A stretch of 64,000 nt of DNA from Dolomedes plantarius (Eukaryota > Arthropoda > Arachnida > Araneae > Dolomedidae). A model generated the notes under the pieces. It was not told the origin of the DNA. It worked only from the letters and a program-made list of their open reading frames with translations, and searched no databases. Position 1 is the stretch's first letter; each line of letters begins with the position of its first letter. Positions 1-12,081 of the stretch are shown here, one piece after another. The stretch spans positions 13,459,466-13,523,465 of the forward strand of contig OU015490.1 of NCBI GenBank assembly GCA_907164885.2. Reading direction: 5' to 3'. The position numbers were made by a program, and so were the translations under genes.

Positions 1-164
1 TCTCTCTCTCTCTTTTTTTTTCTTTTTTTTTTTGCGGAAAAGAAATTCCTATGTCCTCTTTTAAACTATTACCAAGTTTGATAACATTTGGTCCTGTAGT
101 TTTCCTTTTATGACCATTTCAAAGTGGAACTTTAATTATAACCACCCTTCATTTTAATTTCCTT
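1..164. repeat. Simple (TC)n/T-rich start and unassigned AT-rich DNA
   Basis: The window opens with a short (TC)n run followed by a T-rich tract to about 33. The rest shows no gene or recognisable element. Confidence 0.5.
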
Positions 165-645
165 TATAGGATTTACTACTGTGACACTTACCTGTGTTCT
201 GATGAAAAAGTTTTACAATATTTCTATAAATCACTGAAATACACAAAAAAACGAAAAAACGCTGATTTTTTTAAAATTATCTTTCTATGAGTACAGATAC
301 TTGTGGAAATATAAATTAGCCCTTATAGCTTAGCTTTAATTCAAAACATAGTTAGTGATATGCAAAACACCAATGAAAAATTTTATTGAAATGTATTGAA
401 AACTTTTTGAAGCTTTCTCGTTTACAAAAGTAACTGAAAAATGAATTTTCTGGAAAATACATTTAAAGATGCTACTTTCGGTCAATTAATATAGCTTTCG
501 GTTTATTAAACTCGCCATAAGTTCTCATTTAATGATCGTACGAATAAAACTAAAGCAGTTTTAGAATCCTAAAAGACTGGCTTTTGAAATAGGGTAATAA
601 TTTTTTTTCGAAATTTTGCACCAAAACAGCCATTTCAACGTAGGA
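165..645 (-). repeat. Interspersed repeat R1, copy 1 (no TTAA element inside)
   Basis: Read on the minus strand, 645 to about 480 matches 10932-11100 (shared landmarks: GAAATGGCTGTTTTGGTGC, TTTAGGATTCTAAAAC and AATAAACCGAAAGCTA). About 370 to 165 matches 12425-12622 (landmarks: ATGTTTTGAA and ACACAGGTAA). In the second copy the two halves are separated by a TTAA-flanked element. Here the equivalent position has a single TTAA at 463-466. This copy also has roughly 75 bases that the second copy lacks. The superfamily is unknown and no coding capacity is seen. Confidence 0.75.
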
Positions 646-1694
646 AAATCGCCAAAAACAAATAGTTAAACAACATTTTTTTTTAATTTCGCCAAATCGG
701 TGTTCAAATCGAAGAAACCATACTAAACGATCCCCCCCAAAAAAATTGTTACACTTTAACAAATACAAATACAATTTACTCCAACATTCTGCATTTTGAA
801 TTCAAACTACTCAAGTGTAGGAAGCTCGTTCATTTAATAAGAAACCTAAAATAAATGTACAGTGTAAATAGAACCCGATCTCTGAATGCCATAATAAAGC
901 TAAATGAGTCTTAATTGCATATTCTGTTGTACTTTGAAACAACTTCAAATGCATAAAGTGAAGTCTGTATCATTATACCTTATGAGGCCGGCAATCGGGA
1001 AAATACATTAGTACTACATTTAAAAAAAATAAAACAAATGTCTGATAAGATGCGGGAAGAAATCTACATGACAACAGTTTAACAAATGGCTGCAAATTCT
1101 TTTCATGTAAGTGTCGCATTCAAACACTGTCTGTATTTTAACAAATTAGCTTTATTTGATCGATTTCGGATAATCCCGAGCTTCAAAACGTGCCTAATTC
1201 GGCAAATGGGTTTTAGAAAGCTTTTGAGGGAAAATGTTTTTATTCATTAACCATATTTTGCAAGTCCATCAATTTTCAGAAAGTTCCGGGCAGACTTGAA
1301 TAACGTACTTCATCTTTGTTGCGTAGATAAATATCTATCCATTTTCAATTAGATTGTCGAGGAAAGTTGCTTGAATTACGTTTACTGAGGACACCCGAAA
1401 GTAAGTCCATGGGAGTCTAGATTTTCATTTCGCTTTAATGTGTTATTCATGAGTTTATTACTCTCAGACATTTGTAGTGACGTATGTAAAATTATTATCA
1501 AAAGAATTTTCCATTTTGAGTAACTTAGTTTCTGCCGTAGCCTTGAAACAAAACTATAGGTGACAAAAACAAAACACCTAATAAAGGAAACGGGAAAAAG
1601 CCTTTTATGGGAAAAAAAAAATTTGAATTATAGAAAGTTCCATAAAGTACTCGGGAAAACGCTTTTTTTTAATTCTGTAAAAGTTGGAATATTT
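646..1694. other. Non-coding AT-rich stretch
   Basis: No gene or repeat was recognised. The short open frames on either strand are rich in Phe, Lys and Leu, as expected from AT-rich non-coding DNA. Confidence 0.5.
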
Positions 1695-2723
1695 TTAACA
1701 CTAGAAAGACGGGAACTTTTTCTTACTAAAAAGACTGAACGCCGTCATTTTGACGGCTAAAAATAAAATCAAAAATTTGAAATATTTAATGTTTTTTTTT
1801 TAAATGGTTAAAATAGTTATATACTTTAAATTTTGAACTATTTCATACCAATATATAATAAATTAGTATATATTTAGGTATATTTTTATGCAGGTATGCC
1901 GAGCTCACAACCTGGTATGGTTTATCCGTAAAAATTACAAGATAAAAAGAACTTTTTATATACCATGTTTTTAAATTTTCTGTTGAATCATATAAACTTG
2001 ACAATTCTATGTATTAATGAATACTTTTTTAAAATTTTTTTGATGAATTATCCCATCAACTTGAAAGAAAATGAAGTTAACTGGAAGTTAACTTGCGTTT
2101 AACTTTTCGTTCCCGTACCGGCCGATAGATGGCTGCACCAGTCTACAAAACAAAATTAACTGAAAATGAATTTAATTCTGATTAAAGATGGCTAAAAGTA
2201 TTTAAAAAAGGCATTGTCATCGTGTTCTGATCTATTCTAAAAGTTTCAAATGTCTAGCTAGTCGGGAAGTTAGTTAAAAATCGATTGCAAGATTTGTACC
2301 GGACAAACACACGCACAAACAAACAAGAAAGCGAGTTAATAAAAAGATGGTAAAAATATATGCATGGTTTGTGCCGTCCTTATTTTTCAACACCAATATT
2401 TCTGAATTGCCAATATTTCTGTTATTTGCAAAAGGGGGAAGAGACGAAAAGTAACTAACATTTTTCTGGTATTATTTTAAATATTTCTGCCTGTTTTCTG
2501 TATTGCCGTCAAATTCACAGCTTTCATTCTGAGCAGGTATACAACACATTTTCTCCCCCTCTTTACTATCAAATATAATTTTGTAAATGTGTGTGCATAT
2601 TTCGGTTAAAATTAAAAAAAAGTCATAAAATTTCAGAAGCCTGAGGACATAAGTACAGACATGGCGCTCCATATAGTATGTCCGAAACCGTCGAAATGAC
2701 GGCAGCCGTCTTTCTAGTGTTAC
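1695..2723. mobile_element. piggyBac-like non-autonomous element (TTAA-CACTAG termini)
   Basis: The left end is TTAA at 1695-1698 followed by CACTAGAAAGACGG. The right end is the inverted CCGTCTTTCTAGTG, which stops at 2719 and is followed by TTAC, one base from TTAA. Just inside each end a sub-terminal copy of a GCCGTCAT-type motif is also inverted (GCCGTCATTTTGACGGC on the left, GTCGAAATGACGGC on the right). TTAA target sites with termini beginning C-C/A are typical of the piggyBac superfamily. The ~1.02 kb interior has no transposase, so this is a MITE-like derivative. Confidence 0.75.
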
Positions 2724-3762
2724 AGTTTATGTAGCAGTAACTCTCGATTGGTTCATAGAAACTATATACCGGATCTAGGTTTTTACTTCATCAATGAACT
2801 AAATGTTACGTTTCGTTAGACAACCAATATCAGAGCGATTTGATGTATTGGAAGATACGTTATCGTCGACTCATAGAGGAGGATGGAACACTAGGGGAAA
2901 TTTCAGTTCTTTAAAAATAATGTTCCTTGATAAGGCGTAAAAGCCTCTTAACAAATAATCTATCCACTTGAAAATATTCCTTTCTTTTTCTGCCTTAAAT
3001 AAGATTATCACTTTAAAATTTTATGTAAGATATTAACTAGATGGAGATACTCATGAAAGGGAGCTAAACTTTAGGTCTTAGTATTTTAACTAAATGCGAG
3101 TTGGTGCCCGTCAAAACATGACGGCTAAATAGTAAATAAATGTACTAATACACAATTTATACACAACACATCATTGCCAAATGTTGAAAATAATAATAAT
3201 GCGCAAAAACAAATTACGTGTTTAAGTAGCCTTGTGCTTAGTAAGTATCTAAAGCCAGATTTAACAATGTTGGTGAATATGCACAGAAAGCAATTTTTTT
3301 AATTGTAAATTATCGCTAATTAAACAGCGCGAAATAAACAATTTCCATCAGACTTAATCTTATATTTCACAAACATATTTATCATAAAAATATAACTGAC
3401 AAAGAGAGAGAGGGAGAGAGACTCCTCGGAGTAAACGTGTTTATCATAAAAACATGTCACTGAGCATACGCAGAAACAGTGAGTTTCTAAAGCCAGAGTT
3501 AAACATGTCACTGAGCATGCGCAGAAATCAATTTTAAATTGCTAATTATCGTTAATTAAAAGATATTTTAGCTACAAAAACCAAATTTGACAAATCTACA
3601 GATTACAATCTTTCGTTTAAGACCAAAATGAAGTAAATTGATGCAGTAGTTTTCTCTCACGGACTGCCCAAAACGTCGGCTTAAATATATAGATTTCAGA
3701 TACTAAAAGCGTGTGATCCATGAAAGCAAATATTAGTTGATTAAAGCATACATTCGAGTGGG
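2724..3762. other. Non-coding stretch with a short internal duplication
   Basis: No gene. A unit of about 75 bases beginning CTAAAGCCAG is present at about 3250-3325 and again at about 3488-3562, each ending in a TAATTAAA-type sequence. A short GA-rich run lies at about 3401-3420. Confidence 0.45.
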
Positions 3763-4030
3763 CCAAAGGTAGCCTAATGGTAGAACGTTGAGCTTCGGAA
3801 TAGGGTTGTTCAGTTCGAATACCTTCGAACGCCATTAAATATATTTTAATCTAGGCCGATATGGGTACATTAAATCCGTAAACCGGAAAATCCTTCTATG
3901 AGGTCAGTGAGGGTGGGAGAATCGTCTGATCCACCTCGGCCCCCTCCGTTTTCGCTTATCGGCCATGAGAAACCTGAAAACCAGACGCTGTGTAGCAATA
4001 CCTGCAAACTCAGCCGAGGACTTTAAGAGT
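3763..4030 (+). repeat. tRNA-derived SINE, family 1, copy 1 (partial)
   Basis: The head contains an A-box-like TAGCCTAATGGTAGAACG and a B-box-like AGTTCGAATACC at tRNA-like spacing. The body continues with TCTAGGCCGATATGGGTAC and TCTATGAGGTCAGTGAGGG. The same body occurs at 16232-16582, 16605-16790 and 63491-63725. The 3' tail is missing. The head does not fold as a complete tRNA, so it is not called a tRNA gene. Confidence 0.75.
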
Positions 4031-4315
4031 GGGAGAAGGTTCAAGCGCCCCAGATGTCGGAGACAGTCAAGTTAGTGTCACATGCACGATAACGCCATCT
4101 ATCGCAAGATAAGTGGTACTAGGCAGAACGTCCGAGGTTATTGTCGACTTCAGACGTATCTGATATGTTCTTAGGGAGGTTATTTTAGATTCCGGACGTG
4201 TGTGGTATGTTCTTCGAAACTTTGAGATATCTTTGTCTAATTTTTATGTAAGTAGTATTCTTCTGTGTGTAAATTAGCTGTCCTGTGTTAGTCCATGCTG
4301 TGCTCTGTGTTATAA
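4031..4315. other. Unassigned moderate-complexity sequence
   Basis: No gene is recognised. There is a weak internal repeat: CAGACGTATCTGATATGTTCTT at 4152 resembles CGGACGTGTGTGGTATGTTCTT at 4194. The sequence runs straight into the Helitron-like terminus at 4316. Confidence 0.35.
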
Positions 4316-4317
4316 TC

Positions 4318-4377
<60 letters not shown>

Positions 4378-4662
4378 GTTCCGTAACTGACAGTTCCGTA
4401 TATATAACAGTTAACATATATTATAACAGTTCCGTAACTGACTGATTGACTGACTCACTGACAGAGAGACAACGCACAGACCAAACCGCTGAACCTAAAG
4501 GGCTGAAATTTTGCATGGAAAATCTTCTTATAGTGTAGGGGTGCTTATAGGAAGATTTTTGAAAAATTCTTCTTAGATTTTTTAAAATTAAATTTATAAG
4601 CTGGTTTTGTAACTTTTTTTAAGTTTGCCTTTAAAATAATAATCTGAGGGTTATAAAATTTC
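4316..4662 (+). mobile_element. Helitron-like non-autonomous element, copy 1 (5' half)
   Basis: It begins A|TCTATAAATATAT with an expanded (AT)n run (about 4323-4372). It continues with the CAGTTCCGTAACTGAC, GACTGACT-rich, CCGCTGAACC and TTGCATGGAAAATCTTCTTATAGTG landmarks shared, in reverse orientation, with copies at 43385-44130 and 58148-58881. Homology stops at about 4662, where mariner-like sequence begins. The 3' half with the terminal hairpin and CTAG is absent. Confidence 0.6.
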
Positions 4663-5130
4663 GAATTTGTGGTCTTCGGTGCGTTGTTTGGAAACCATCT
4701 TGTACAGACTTTATAAAAAGGAAGTCTTTTATGGATAATGTCGTATACAGAACCACTGCTGATTTGCATATGATTTGCCACTTCATCAATACTCACACGT
4801 CGTTTCGTCAGAATCCTCGTACACACTTGTTCGACATTGTCATCATTAGTAGACGTGGACGGGCATATTGATCTTTCTTCACCTTTCACGATTATTCGAC
4901 CTTTTTTTTTATTCCTCAATTCATTCCTGCACACTTCGCCGTGGTAAAACACTGTCCCCTTATTGTTCTGAAAGCATCTGAAAATTGGATCACACAGCGT
5001 TGTTAATCTTTGGTGCAAATGGAGAGTGGCGCAGTCATGTTCACTGTGCAAGAGCAGCAAAACGAATCGACCGCGACCGAGGAAGGTCACTACTGCTGGT
5101 ATTGGTTGTACGGCTTTCTGTGCGCTCACA
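4663..5130 (-). pseudogene. Mariner-family transposase N-terminal relic
   Basis: The minus-strand translation contains a mariner (SETMAR-like) DNA-binding helix-turn-helix: RRVSIDEVANHMQISSGSVY, followed by a KVCTRWFPNNAP segment that matches the usual end of the second HTH. Upstream lie CFQNNKGTVFYHGEV and SICPSTSTNDDN, the degraded linker of this family. The catalytic DDE/D core is missing. The open frame continues to 4545 only because it reads into the Helitron-like fragment. A related fragment in the opposite orientation lies at 6245-6560. Family assignment is from memory of mariner proteins; the gene is clearly dead. Confidence 0.75.
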
Positions 5131-5497
5131 TCGATAGTACCAGCCTTTCTCGTCGTCTACGGAAAGTTTGAACTTCATCTGTCAGTTAGTTTTGTTGCTG
5201 TAGTCCAGTGAACATGGCCGCGCCACACTCCGTTTGTACCAACGATGTTTGATCCGGGTATTTTAACGTAGGATTACGTTCCTCAATAACGGTCCTGCGG
5301 AGAGAAAAAAATTGTCCGACGTCGCGAGTTATAATTTTGGCAGCGCGCCAAACCCAGTAGCAGTAAACAATAAAACAGAAATGTACCAAAATGCGTCAAA
5401 AAAAAGAAAAGGTGTAAGCAACGATAAGTAATCTTACGTTAATAACCCGCGGTAGTTTCGTTAGAAGATACTACCTGTAATATTTTTGTTTGTTTGT
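5131..5497. other. Unassigned sequence left of a TTAA element
   Basis: Moderately complex sequence, with a GC-richer part around 5215-5360. It may be the flank or 5' part of the neighbouring mariner relic. No terminal repeat or convincing coding frame is seen. Confidence 0.3.
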
Positions 5498-6244
5498 TTA
5501 AGGGGACTCACTACTCGTAAGTCGAGGAAATAAGGCATATTTTCATACTTTTTGACTCTTTGTAACTATTACAATTTACTCCCAATTTTTCCAAATTTTA
5601 CGTATATGATAAAATGATATATTTATTTTAATAAACAAATTTTCAACTCTCAAAATAATTTTAAATAATTTTTTTTTTAAATGCTTTAGATATTCCTTGT
5701 TTTTTAAGCATTTTATTGTATACTGGCTTGCACGCAGAAATATGAAATTAATTTTACATTTAAATGTATAATTCCTGTTTTATATTTTAAAAAAATAATT
5801 CAAAATGCAATTGAACATAAAAAATTGAACATTAAAAAAAATTTCAATTTTTTTAAAACTGCTTAAATTTCCTTAAATTTTTGCATTAATTTACCTCTGA
5901 AAAAATAACAAAATGTGCATTGATTGCAATAATTCTAGTTCAGATGCAATAAAATAACATGATTATGCAGTGATAAAAAAATTTCATGGAATTATGTTGC
6001 ATAGTTTTTGAGTTATCAGTTGCAGAATGATGCAAAATTACATTTTGAGATAAATTAATTTACAATTTTTCTTACCATAAACTTGATCAGTAATTAAATA
6101 TTTAGAATATCAATATCTCCGGAACTAAGCGGAATATTTTCATGCGGTTTGTTTTATTTTGTTCAGAAATGATCAGGCTTTAACATATATTTTTTTTCAA
6201 AAAATTGAATGTTTTACAGATTTAAGGGTAGTGAGTCCCCTTAA
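5498..6244. mobile_element. TTAA-flanked element A (Kolobok-like MITE)
   Basis: It is bounded by TTAA at 5498-5501 and 6241-6244. Perfect 13-bp inverted termini lie just inside: GGGGACTCACTAC at 5502-5514 and GTAGTGAGTCCCC at 6228-6240. The ~740-bp interior is AT-rich and non-coding. The TTAA target with termini starting GG matches several other elements in this window and the general pattern of the Kolobok superfamily. Superfamily placement is inference; the boundaries are seen directly. Confidence 0.8.
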
Positions 6245-6560
6245 AGCTGTATCAGGATTCGGAATCCACCAAGGGTTTTCAGTACAGTATAGGGACAGTG
6301 TTTTACCACGGCAAAGTGTATACGAATGGATTGGGAAGTTCAAAAACGTCCGAAGAACCGTTAAGTGAGGAGACAGATCAGGACTCCGAACACGTTGTCT
6401 TCATATTGTTCTGGAAACCGTTGATGGATTTCGGTTCCTGATATAGCTACAGACCAGAAAATCCTGATTACACAGCGCCACTCATCTTTGTTGCAAACAA
6501 AGTGTGCCATGACCATGTTCGCTGTGCAACAGCAGAAAAACGAATGGAGCGATGAAGTCT
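6245..6560 (+). pseudogene. Mariner-family transposase relic, opposite orientation to 4663-5130
   Basis: The translation VLPRQSVYEWIGKFKNVRRT matches the inter-HTH linker of SETMAR-like mariner transposases (usual form LPRxxVYEWxxxFKxGRTSV). It is followed by a stop at 6366-6368. The adjoining DNA (about 6465-6545) is related to 4985-5085, for example CAGCG..., GCAACAGCAGAAAAACGAAT versus GCAAGAGCAGCAAAACGAAT. No catalytic domain remains. A TTAA element (5498-6244) abuts its left edge. Confidence 0.65.
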
Positions 6561-9439
6561 GTTACAGTGAAAGTATAGGTTGAGTATATTATAAATAAGT
6601 AATTAGGATTTTGTATTAATTGGTGGCATTTAGAATGATTTATAATTAATGGTGGATCAAGATGTGGTTAGTACATTGCATGGAGAACAAAATTCACTAT
6701 GACTCCAAATGATGGAAAACAACTCTGGTTTAAAATGGCAAATTAATTTATTGATTAACACACATAATAATGATACACTAAATCTCATTAAACACTCTAT
6801 ACTCCTCTCAAGTTAATTATTACAACATATTTCTTCAACCTTAAATACTCATTAGCATCAATTCAAATTTACACAATATTCTTATTCAAAGAACTAATAT
6901 TTACTCATATTCAATTCATCACATTATAACGACTAACTCGCCTTTACGAATTATCATTTATTATCCGCTAACTTCCATTATCAAATTACTTCATCATCGC
7001 GCTTTATATTAAGTTATGGACGGCTACGCTAAGAGAAGCAATGACGGTAAAATATGAATAGGAAACAAAAGGACAACACCTCTACAGATGATTACTGGAC
7101 CACTTGTTTGGGCATCTGGCACTTTGCAATGACGAACTTCATTGCACTCTCACCACATTGGAACTGCGGCACATTCATCGTGGGGTATAGGGCTCCTTCG
7201 ATCGTCGTAAGCACTCGGTACAGGACACTGGGGCACTCTCTTCGTAGGGTCCAGAGCTCCTTCAATCATTGTAGTCACTGGGTACGGGAAACTGGGGCAC
7301 TCTCTTCCTCGGGCTCTTTTACATGGGCCATGGCTTACATAACTCTCATCGGGAGTGCTTCGTACATACTCCTGAGGTTGATACTACTTATGTTTCTAAC
7401 TCTTAACTACTCTCTTTTTTGCCTCTTCTGTCTTATTTCATATTATTTTTCTCTTATTAATTCTGGCCCCCGCCTCTTCCAATTCCATTGTCCATATTAT
7501 TCCCGTGTCATCGCAATTCGTTCGTGGCTGCCTCCTCTCAATCCCCTTTTCACCAATGCGCATCGAGGGCGGGATTTATAAAATTTCCCCCGTCCTTAAC
7601 ATTTCCCATGCTCCGAAAACATCGAACATGGTGGTCCGTTTTATAACCATCATAAATTTATGTCTTCCTTTTCTCCTTTTCTTCTTTTCGTTGCAACTCA
7701 TTCTACAGACTTTCTATCTTATACTTTTATTTCTAAATATAGGCCCAATCTTCTATCTTTAGTAGTTTCGGTTTATTGTTGGCTTTTCTCCCCTTCTCTT
7801 TTATTGCCAGTCAGTTGCTTTCTTGTCCTGTTTCTTTCTTATATTTTGCAATTATTTTACTTAGTCCCGTAATTTTCAATTATCCTGCCCTTGGCCTTGA
7901 CACTATTGTCATATCCCTATGACAAAGGTCAAACTTTCGATGAGCAGCGACAAAGGCACGTACTGTCGACCTGCACGCGCAGAAAGCAGTGCAGCCAATC
8001 GACAAATGACTACAGAGAAAGTGCAGATACTTTTTGACTTACCCTCGCATCTAAATCTCCTTGCAATGTACCTCTGTGAAATTTCGTGCTACTTCTCCGC
8101 ACTCTAGTTTCTTTTAACAATTCTTAGCGATTTTATTTTTTTGTTTTAGACTAAGAACTCTTCAAATATTTTTCCGCATAAGTATTTTTTTTCTTTTGAT
8201 CTTAACGATACAAAAATTGCATTACTAAAAGTTTTAATAAATCTCGGATCAGTACTTTGAAACATATCTTTCCAATGCGTAAGTAAAAAATTATGCAAAC
8301 AGAGGTATTGTCTCATAAGACATGTCAAAAATCAAACACACTTTAAATTTTGAATTTTAAAGTTCTCTAAACCAAAACATCAAATTATTTATAACATCAA
8401 ATTATGATAAAAATCAAATTATTTTTTAAAAGGACAATTATTTTTATCTAAAAATACGTTTGATGGGAAAAATTATTACGATCTGTGTGTGTACAAGAAA
8501 AGAAATGGTATTAGAGGGATATTCTCTAATTCTTTAAATTTCAAAATAGCTTCTGTTCCTCCTGATTACTTATTACGTTCCCCACTGGCCATACGTTTAA
8601 GAATTCAGGTTAATTTAAATATAACACTGAAATGGCGGCTTATTTTTAGATAGTATTTCATTTTGTTGGTGTTATTAATGACTCGATAGTCGGAATTAAG
8701 TATGAGGTCAAATTAAATAAGAATTAATTTCGAGTAGTAGATTTTACTGATAACCCATCTTTAAAAAATTCTCTGACTATTTCCTTTATCCTTCCGCTAT
8801 TTTATAGCATAATTATTTTGAAAGCAAAATACCTAAATACATGAAATATTTGAAATATCTCTTTCAGACCAGACATGTCTGCCATGAAATTTGGAAGTAA
8901 TCCACCTTCCGTCTAAACTTGATGAATGCAATCAGAAATATTATCAAAGATGGATGTAGTTTTGATAAGATTCCGTTTCAGTTTTTATCTCTCTTTCTGG
9001 GATATTACAAGTAAGATCTTAAATTCTTAGAATTTTATTTTTCTTATATAAGGGATGATCATTAGATGATATCTTTAAGTGAACATTCACTAAACAACCT
9101 AATTTTAAAAAAAAGTCCTGAAAAGGTAGGTATTCTCTCTCGTGCTCGAAATTACAGCCTTAAAAATAGCTCTTCTTTACTTATATGAATGACGCAATTT
9201 TAGGTAAGGTTTCCTTCTGATTTTAAAGGCACCGAATTCCAGTAAATATGGTTTCTTTCCTTCACCGTTTTTCTTGTAGTATATTACAGACATAGATATT
9301 CAACGTTTTAGTACAGGTTTGCACATTATATTTTTGTTTAAACGTTTTTGTTACTGTTTTCCCCTCAGATGTCTAATCATATAAAGATCATTAATATAAA
9401 ACAAAAATTCTTAAACCATTATAAATTTTGTGTTTGAAA
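6561..9439. other. Long non-coding stretch with a short tandem duplication
   Basis: No gene is recognised. Between about 7154 and 7320 an imperfect unit of about 80-85 bases is repeated roughly twice (landmarks ACTGGGGCACTCTCTTC at 7228 and 7289; GGGCTCCTTCGATCGTC versus AGAGCTCCTTCAATCATTG). The 7054-7872 frames reflect pyrimidine-rich sequence. The inverted motif TTAACA at 7596-7601, beside a GC-richer block (7500-7600), could be an LTR edge, but no partner edge or target duplication was found. Confidence 0.4.
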
Positions 9440-9930
9440 ATATTCAAATTGAAAATTCAAAACATGGTCAGTCTTTCATTTATATGCTGAATCAATAACC
9501 ATTGTGCATAATTTTACCACATTTGTGCCCAGGATAGGTTTCAAATTGGAAAATCAAAACCTTTTTAGTTTTTAATATATCTGCTGATTCAATAATCAAT
9601 GTGCATAACTTTACACCCTTTGTGCCCAGAAAAGTTTTCAAATTTAAAACAGGTTTTAGTTTTTAATATATCTGCCGAATCAATAACCAACGGGCATAAC
9701 TTTAATGCATTTGTACCCAGAAAGGTATCAAATAAAAAAATTTAAATGTGTTTAGTTTTTAATATATCTTCTGGATCAATAACCAATGTGCATACCTTTA
9801 CCACATTTTGTCCCGGAAAGGTTTCCGATAAAGATTTTTAAATGTGTGTAGTTTTTAATATAACTGCTGAATCAATAACCAACGTGCATAACTTTACCAC
9901 ATTTGTACACAAGAAAGGTTTCAATTTGTC
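9440..9930. repeat. Minisatellite, ~95-bp unit, five copies
   Basis: The landmark GCTGAATCAATAACC starts at 9486, then in variant form at 9583, 9674, 9770 and 9866, giving periods of 97, 91, 96 and 96. Each unit also has a TTTTTAATATATCTGC-like lead and a GTGCATAACTTTACCACATT-like middle. Copies are visibly diverged. No terminal repeats flank the array. Confidence 0.9.
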
Positions 9931-10931
9931 TTCGGGAAATAATGTGTCAGAAAGATTAATAACAATTCTATCTACATTTTTTTATAACTTCATTCGTCTG
10001 TTAGCAATTTCAGTCAGCAAAGAGCGAAGTTATCACAAAACTTTTGACATATTTTCGACTAAGAGCAAAAGCGATACAAAATATGTACGAGTCAAAGCAT
10101 GAAATCCGCTTCGCAGAATGAAATGTCAAATTCAAGAAAATTAATTTTCTTTTTAACACACTTTGAATAGGATTATCTACTGTTCGGCTTCTGATTTCAG
10201 TTCACACGACTGCAATATTTCAAACCGAAGATTAAAATCTTTGAACGAGATCTAGTCCTTTGGAGTATCGCCATTCAACCGAGTTTCTTAAATATCTCAC
10301 TCGAGATGAATGATCCTGAACATATGCCGGAAATCGATCTGCTTTCCATTCACCGACATAAACACAGAAATCGGGCGTTTGTTTGTGTCGGCTCCTAGAT
10401 AATTGCACGGCAAAGTAGCATCGTAATGATTTTCAGTCCTTGCGTCTGAAACTTTATGACATATTAGGGAGAAAAAATGATCATTTGTTTCCAGACTTAT
10501 ACACGGTCGTCATTTATCAAGAGAGGGACAATGGAAGTCTAGAATCGCAAATCGATGAAAGCAGGGAAAATGAGCTGTTAAGAAATTCCCCCTCTTGGGT
10601 TTAAATATCCAACTGGGAACGAATGAAATGCCTACTTTGTGATTGCTGATTAAGCGTAGTTAAGGAAGCATTAGAGTTGATTTCGTGAATCAATAGCTAG
10701 GAATCAACCATGCGCAAATTGGGGGATGAATTCTTTTTAAGGGGATTTTTAAGATTTTTAAAAAATGCTTTTTTGGAAAAAATTTCATGATATTATAAAA
10801 TAATTATGGTTTAATAAAATTACAAATGAATGTACAAGAACAAATAATAACTGCAGGAATTTATAAGACCCATCTAATGACTTTTGAGATATTATTTTTT
10901 AAACACTCATTGCATATGTATCAAATTAATC
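9931..10931. other. Non-coding stretch
   Basis: No gene is recognised. It includes TTAAGGGG at about 10737, which resembles the left terminus of the GG-type TTAA elements, but no matching right end was found. Confidence 0.4.
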
Positions 10932-12034
10932 ATTTAAGATATCTGAAATGGCTGTTTTGGTGCAAAAATTTCGATTTTTTGTTGTTGTAGTTCTGTTTCA
11001 AATGCCAATCATTTAGGATTCTAAAACTTCTTTACTTTTCTTCGTGCGAACATTGGTTGAGAACCTATGGCCAATTTAATAAACCGAAAGCTAAGACAGG
11101 AAGTGCCATCCTTAAAGGGACAAGAGACATTAAACCATGAATTTTTTAATTTTCAATTTTTAATTCTATATACAAAATGGGAATAATTCGTAATCCTTTT
11201 TAGTACAATTAAAGACCCTCAGAATTCAAAATCAGAAATTTTTGGCAGAATATTGCCTGTTTTTCAAAAAAAACTTTAAAAAACGATAACATTTTTTATA
11301 ATGCTCCATGTGAATTCCAAATCACTTAAAAACCTTAATTTTTTAATGTGAGATAACCGTATATGTATAAACATAATTATGCATTTATTTTTGTTTCGTA
11401 TGAATCTAAAGCCATATGCCATATATATATATATATATGAAATAAATTTCAAACCTTTCCGTTATCATTAAAAACGTTAATCCAAAATTTTTACATCCTA
11501 TTGCAATAAAGCATTACCCCTCAAATCCAACCAAAGTAATCTATTAGTTTTCCCCCTAAAGCCACGCGCGGACCATTATATAATAGTTTTATAAGATCGA
11601 ACGTTCGAGAAACATCACACCATAGGACGCCTCATACTCAGGTGATGTGTTTAGATCAATCACAAAAGTTCCGCGCGCCTGAAAATCCGCGCTTTTCTCA
11701 ATAATTCCAGAGTTTTTGTGTGCCTGCTCTCAACCAGGAAACATGTAAAGCTCTCCGTGCGTATTTTCAGCGGTCCCGGCTAGTCCCTTTGTATTTTTGT
11801 TTTATCCCGTACTATTCTTTTTAAATATGTGAAATGCTGAAATAACTACAGACTGTGCCATGTGAGTCGTGGTAAATAAACTGCTTTATAACCAGCTAAC
11901 TGTAGGATCATGTTTTCTTGCCTCTTCCTTCCTTTCTGGTGGTGAATTTTAAACTTATTCGCCTTGCCAGCCACTCGTTATTGATGGCAGCTACGACTAC
12001 CAGTACGAAACTTCAATCTTTTCTTTGGATTCAT

Positions 12035-12081
<47 letters not shown>

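Noticed and set aside
3763..3840. tRNA gene
   Set aside because: A- and B-box-like motifs belong to a SINE head; acceptor-stem pairing is absent and the sequence continues into a SINE body.
6561..7601. Solo LTR ending TTAACA at 7601
   Set aside because: No matching TG...start or target duplication could be found on the left side.
7054..7872. Overlapping frames of 70-175 codons
   Set aside because: Composition follows pyrimidine-rich DNA; no conserved motif, and one frame covers a tandem duplication.
10737..11111. Separate TTAA element starting TTAAGGGG at 10737
   Set aside because: No inverted right end found; part of this interval is repeat R1.
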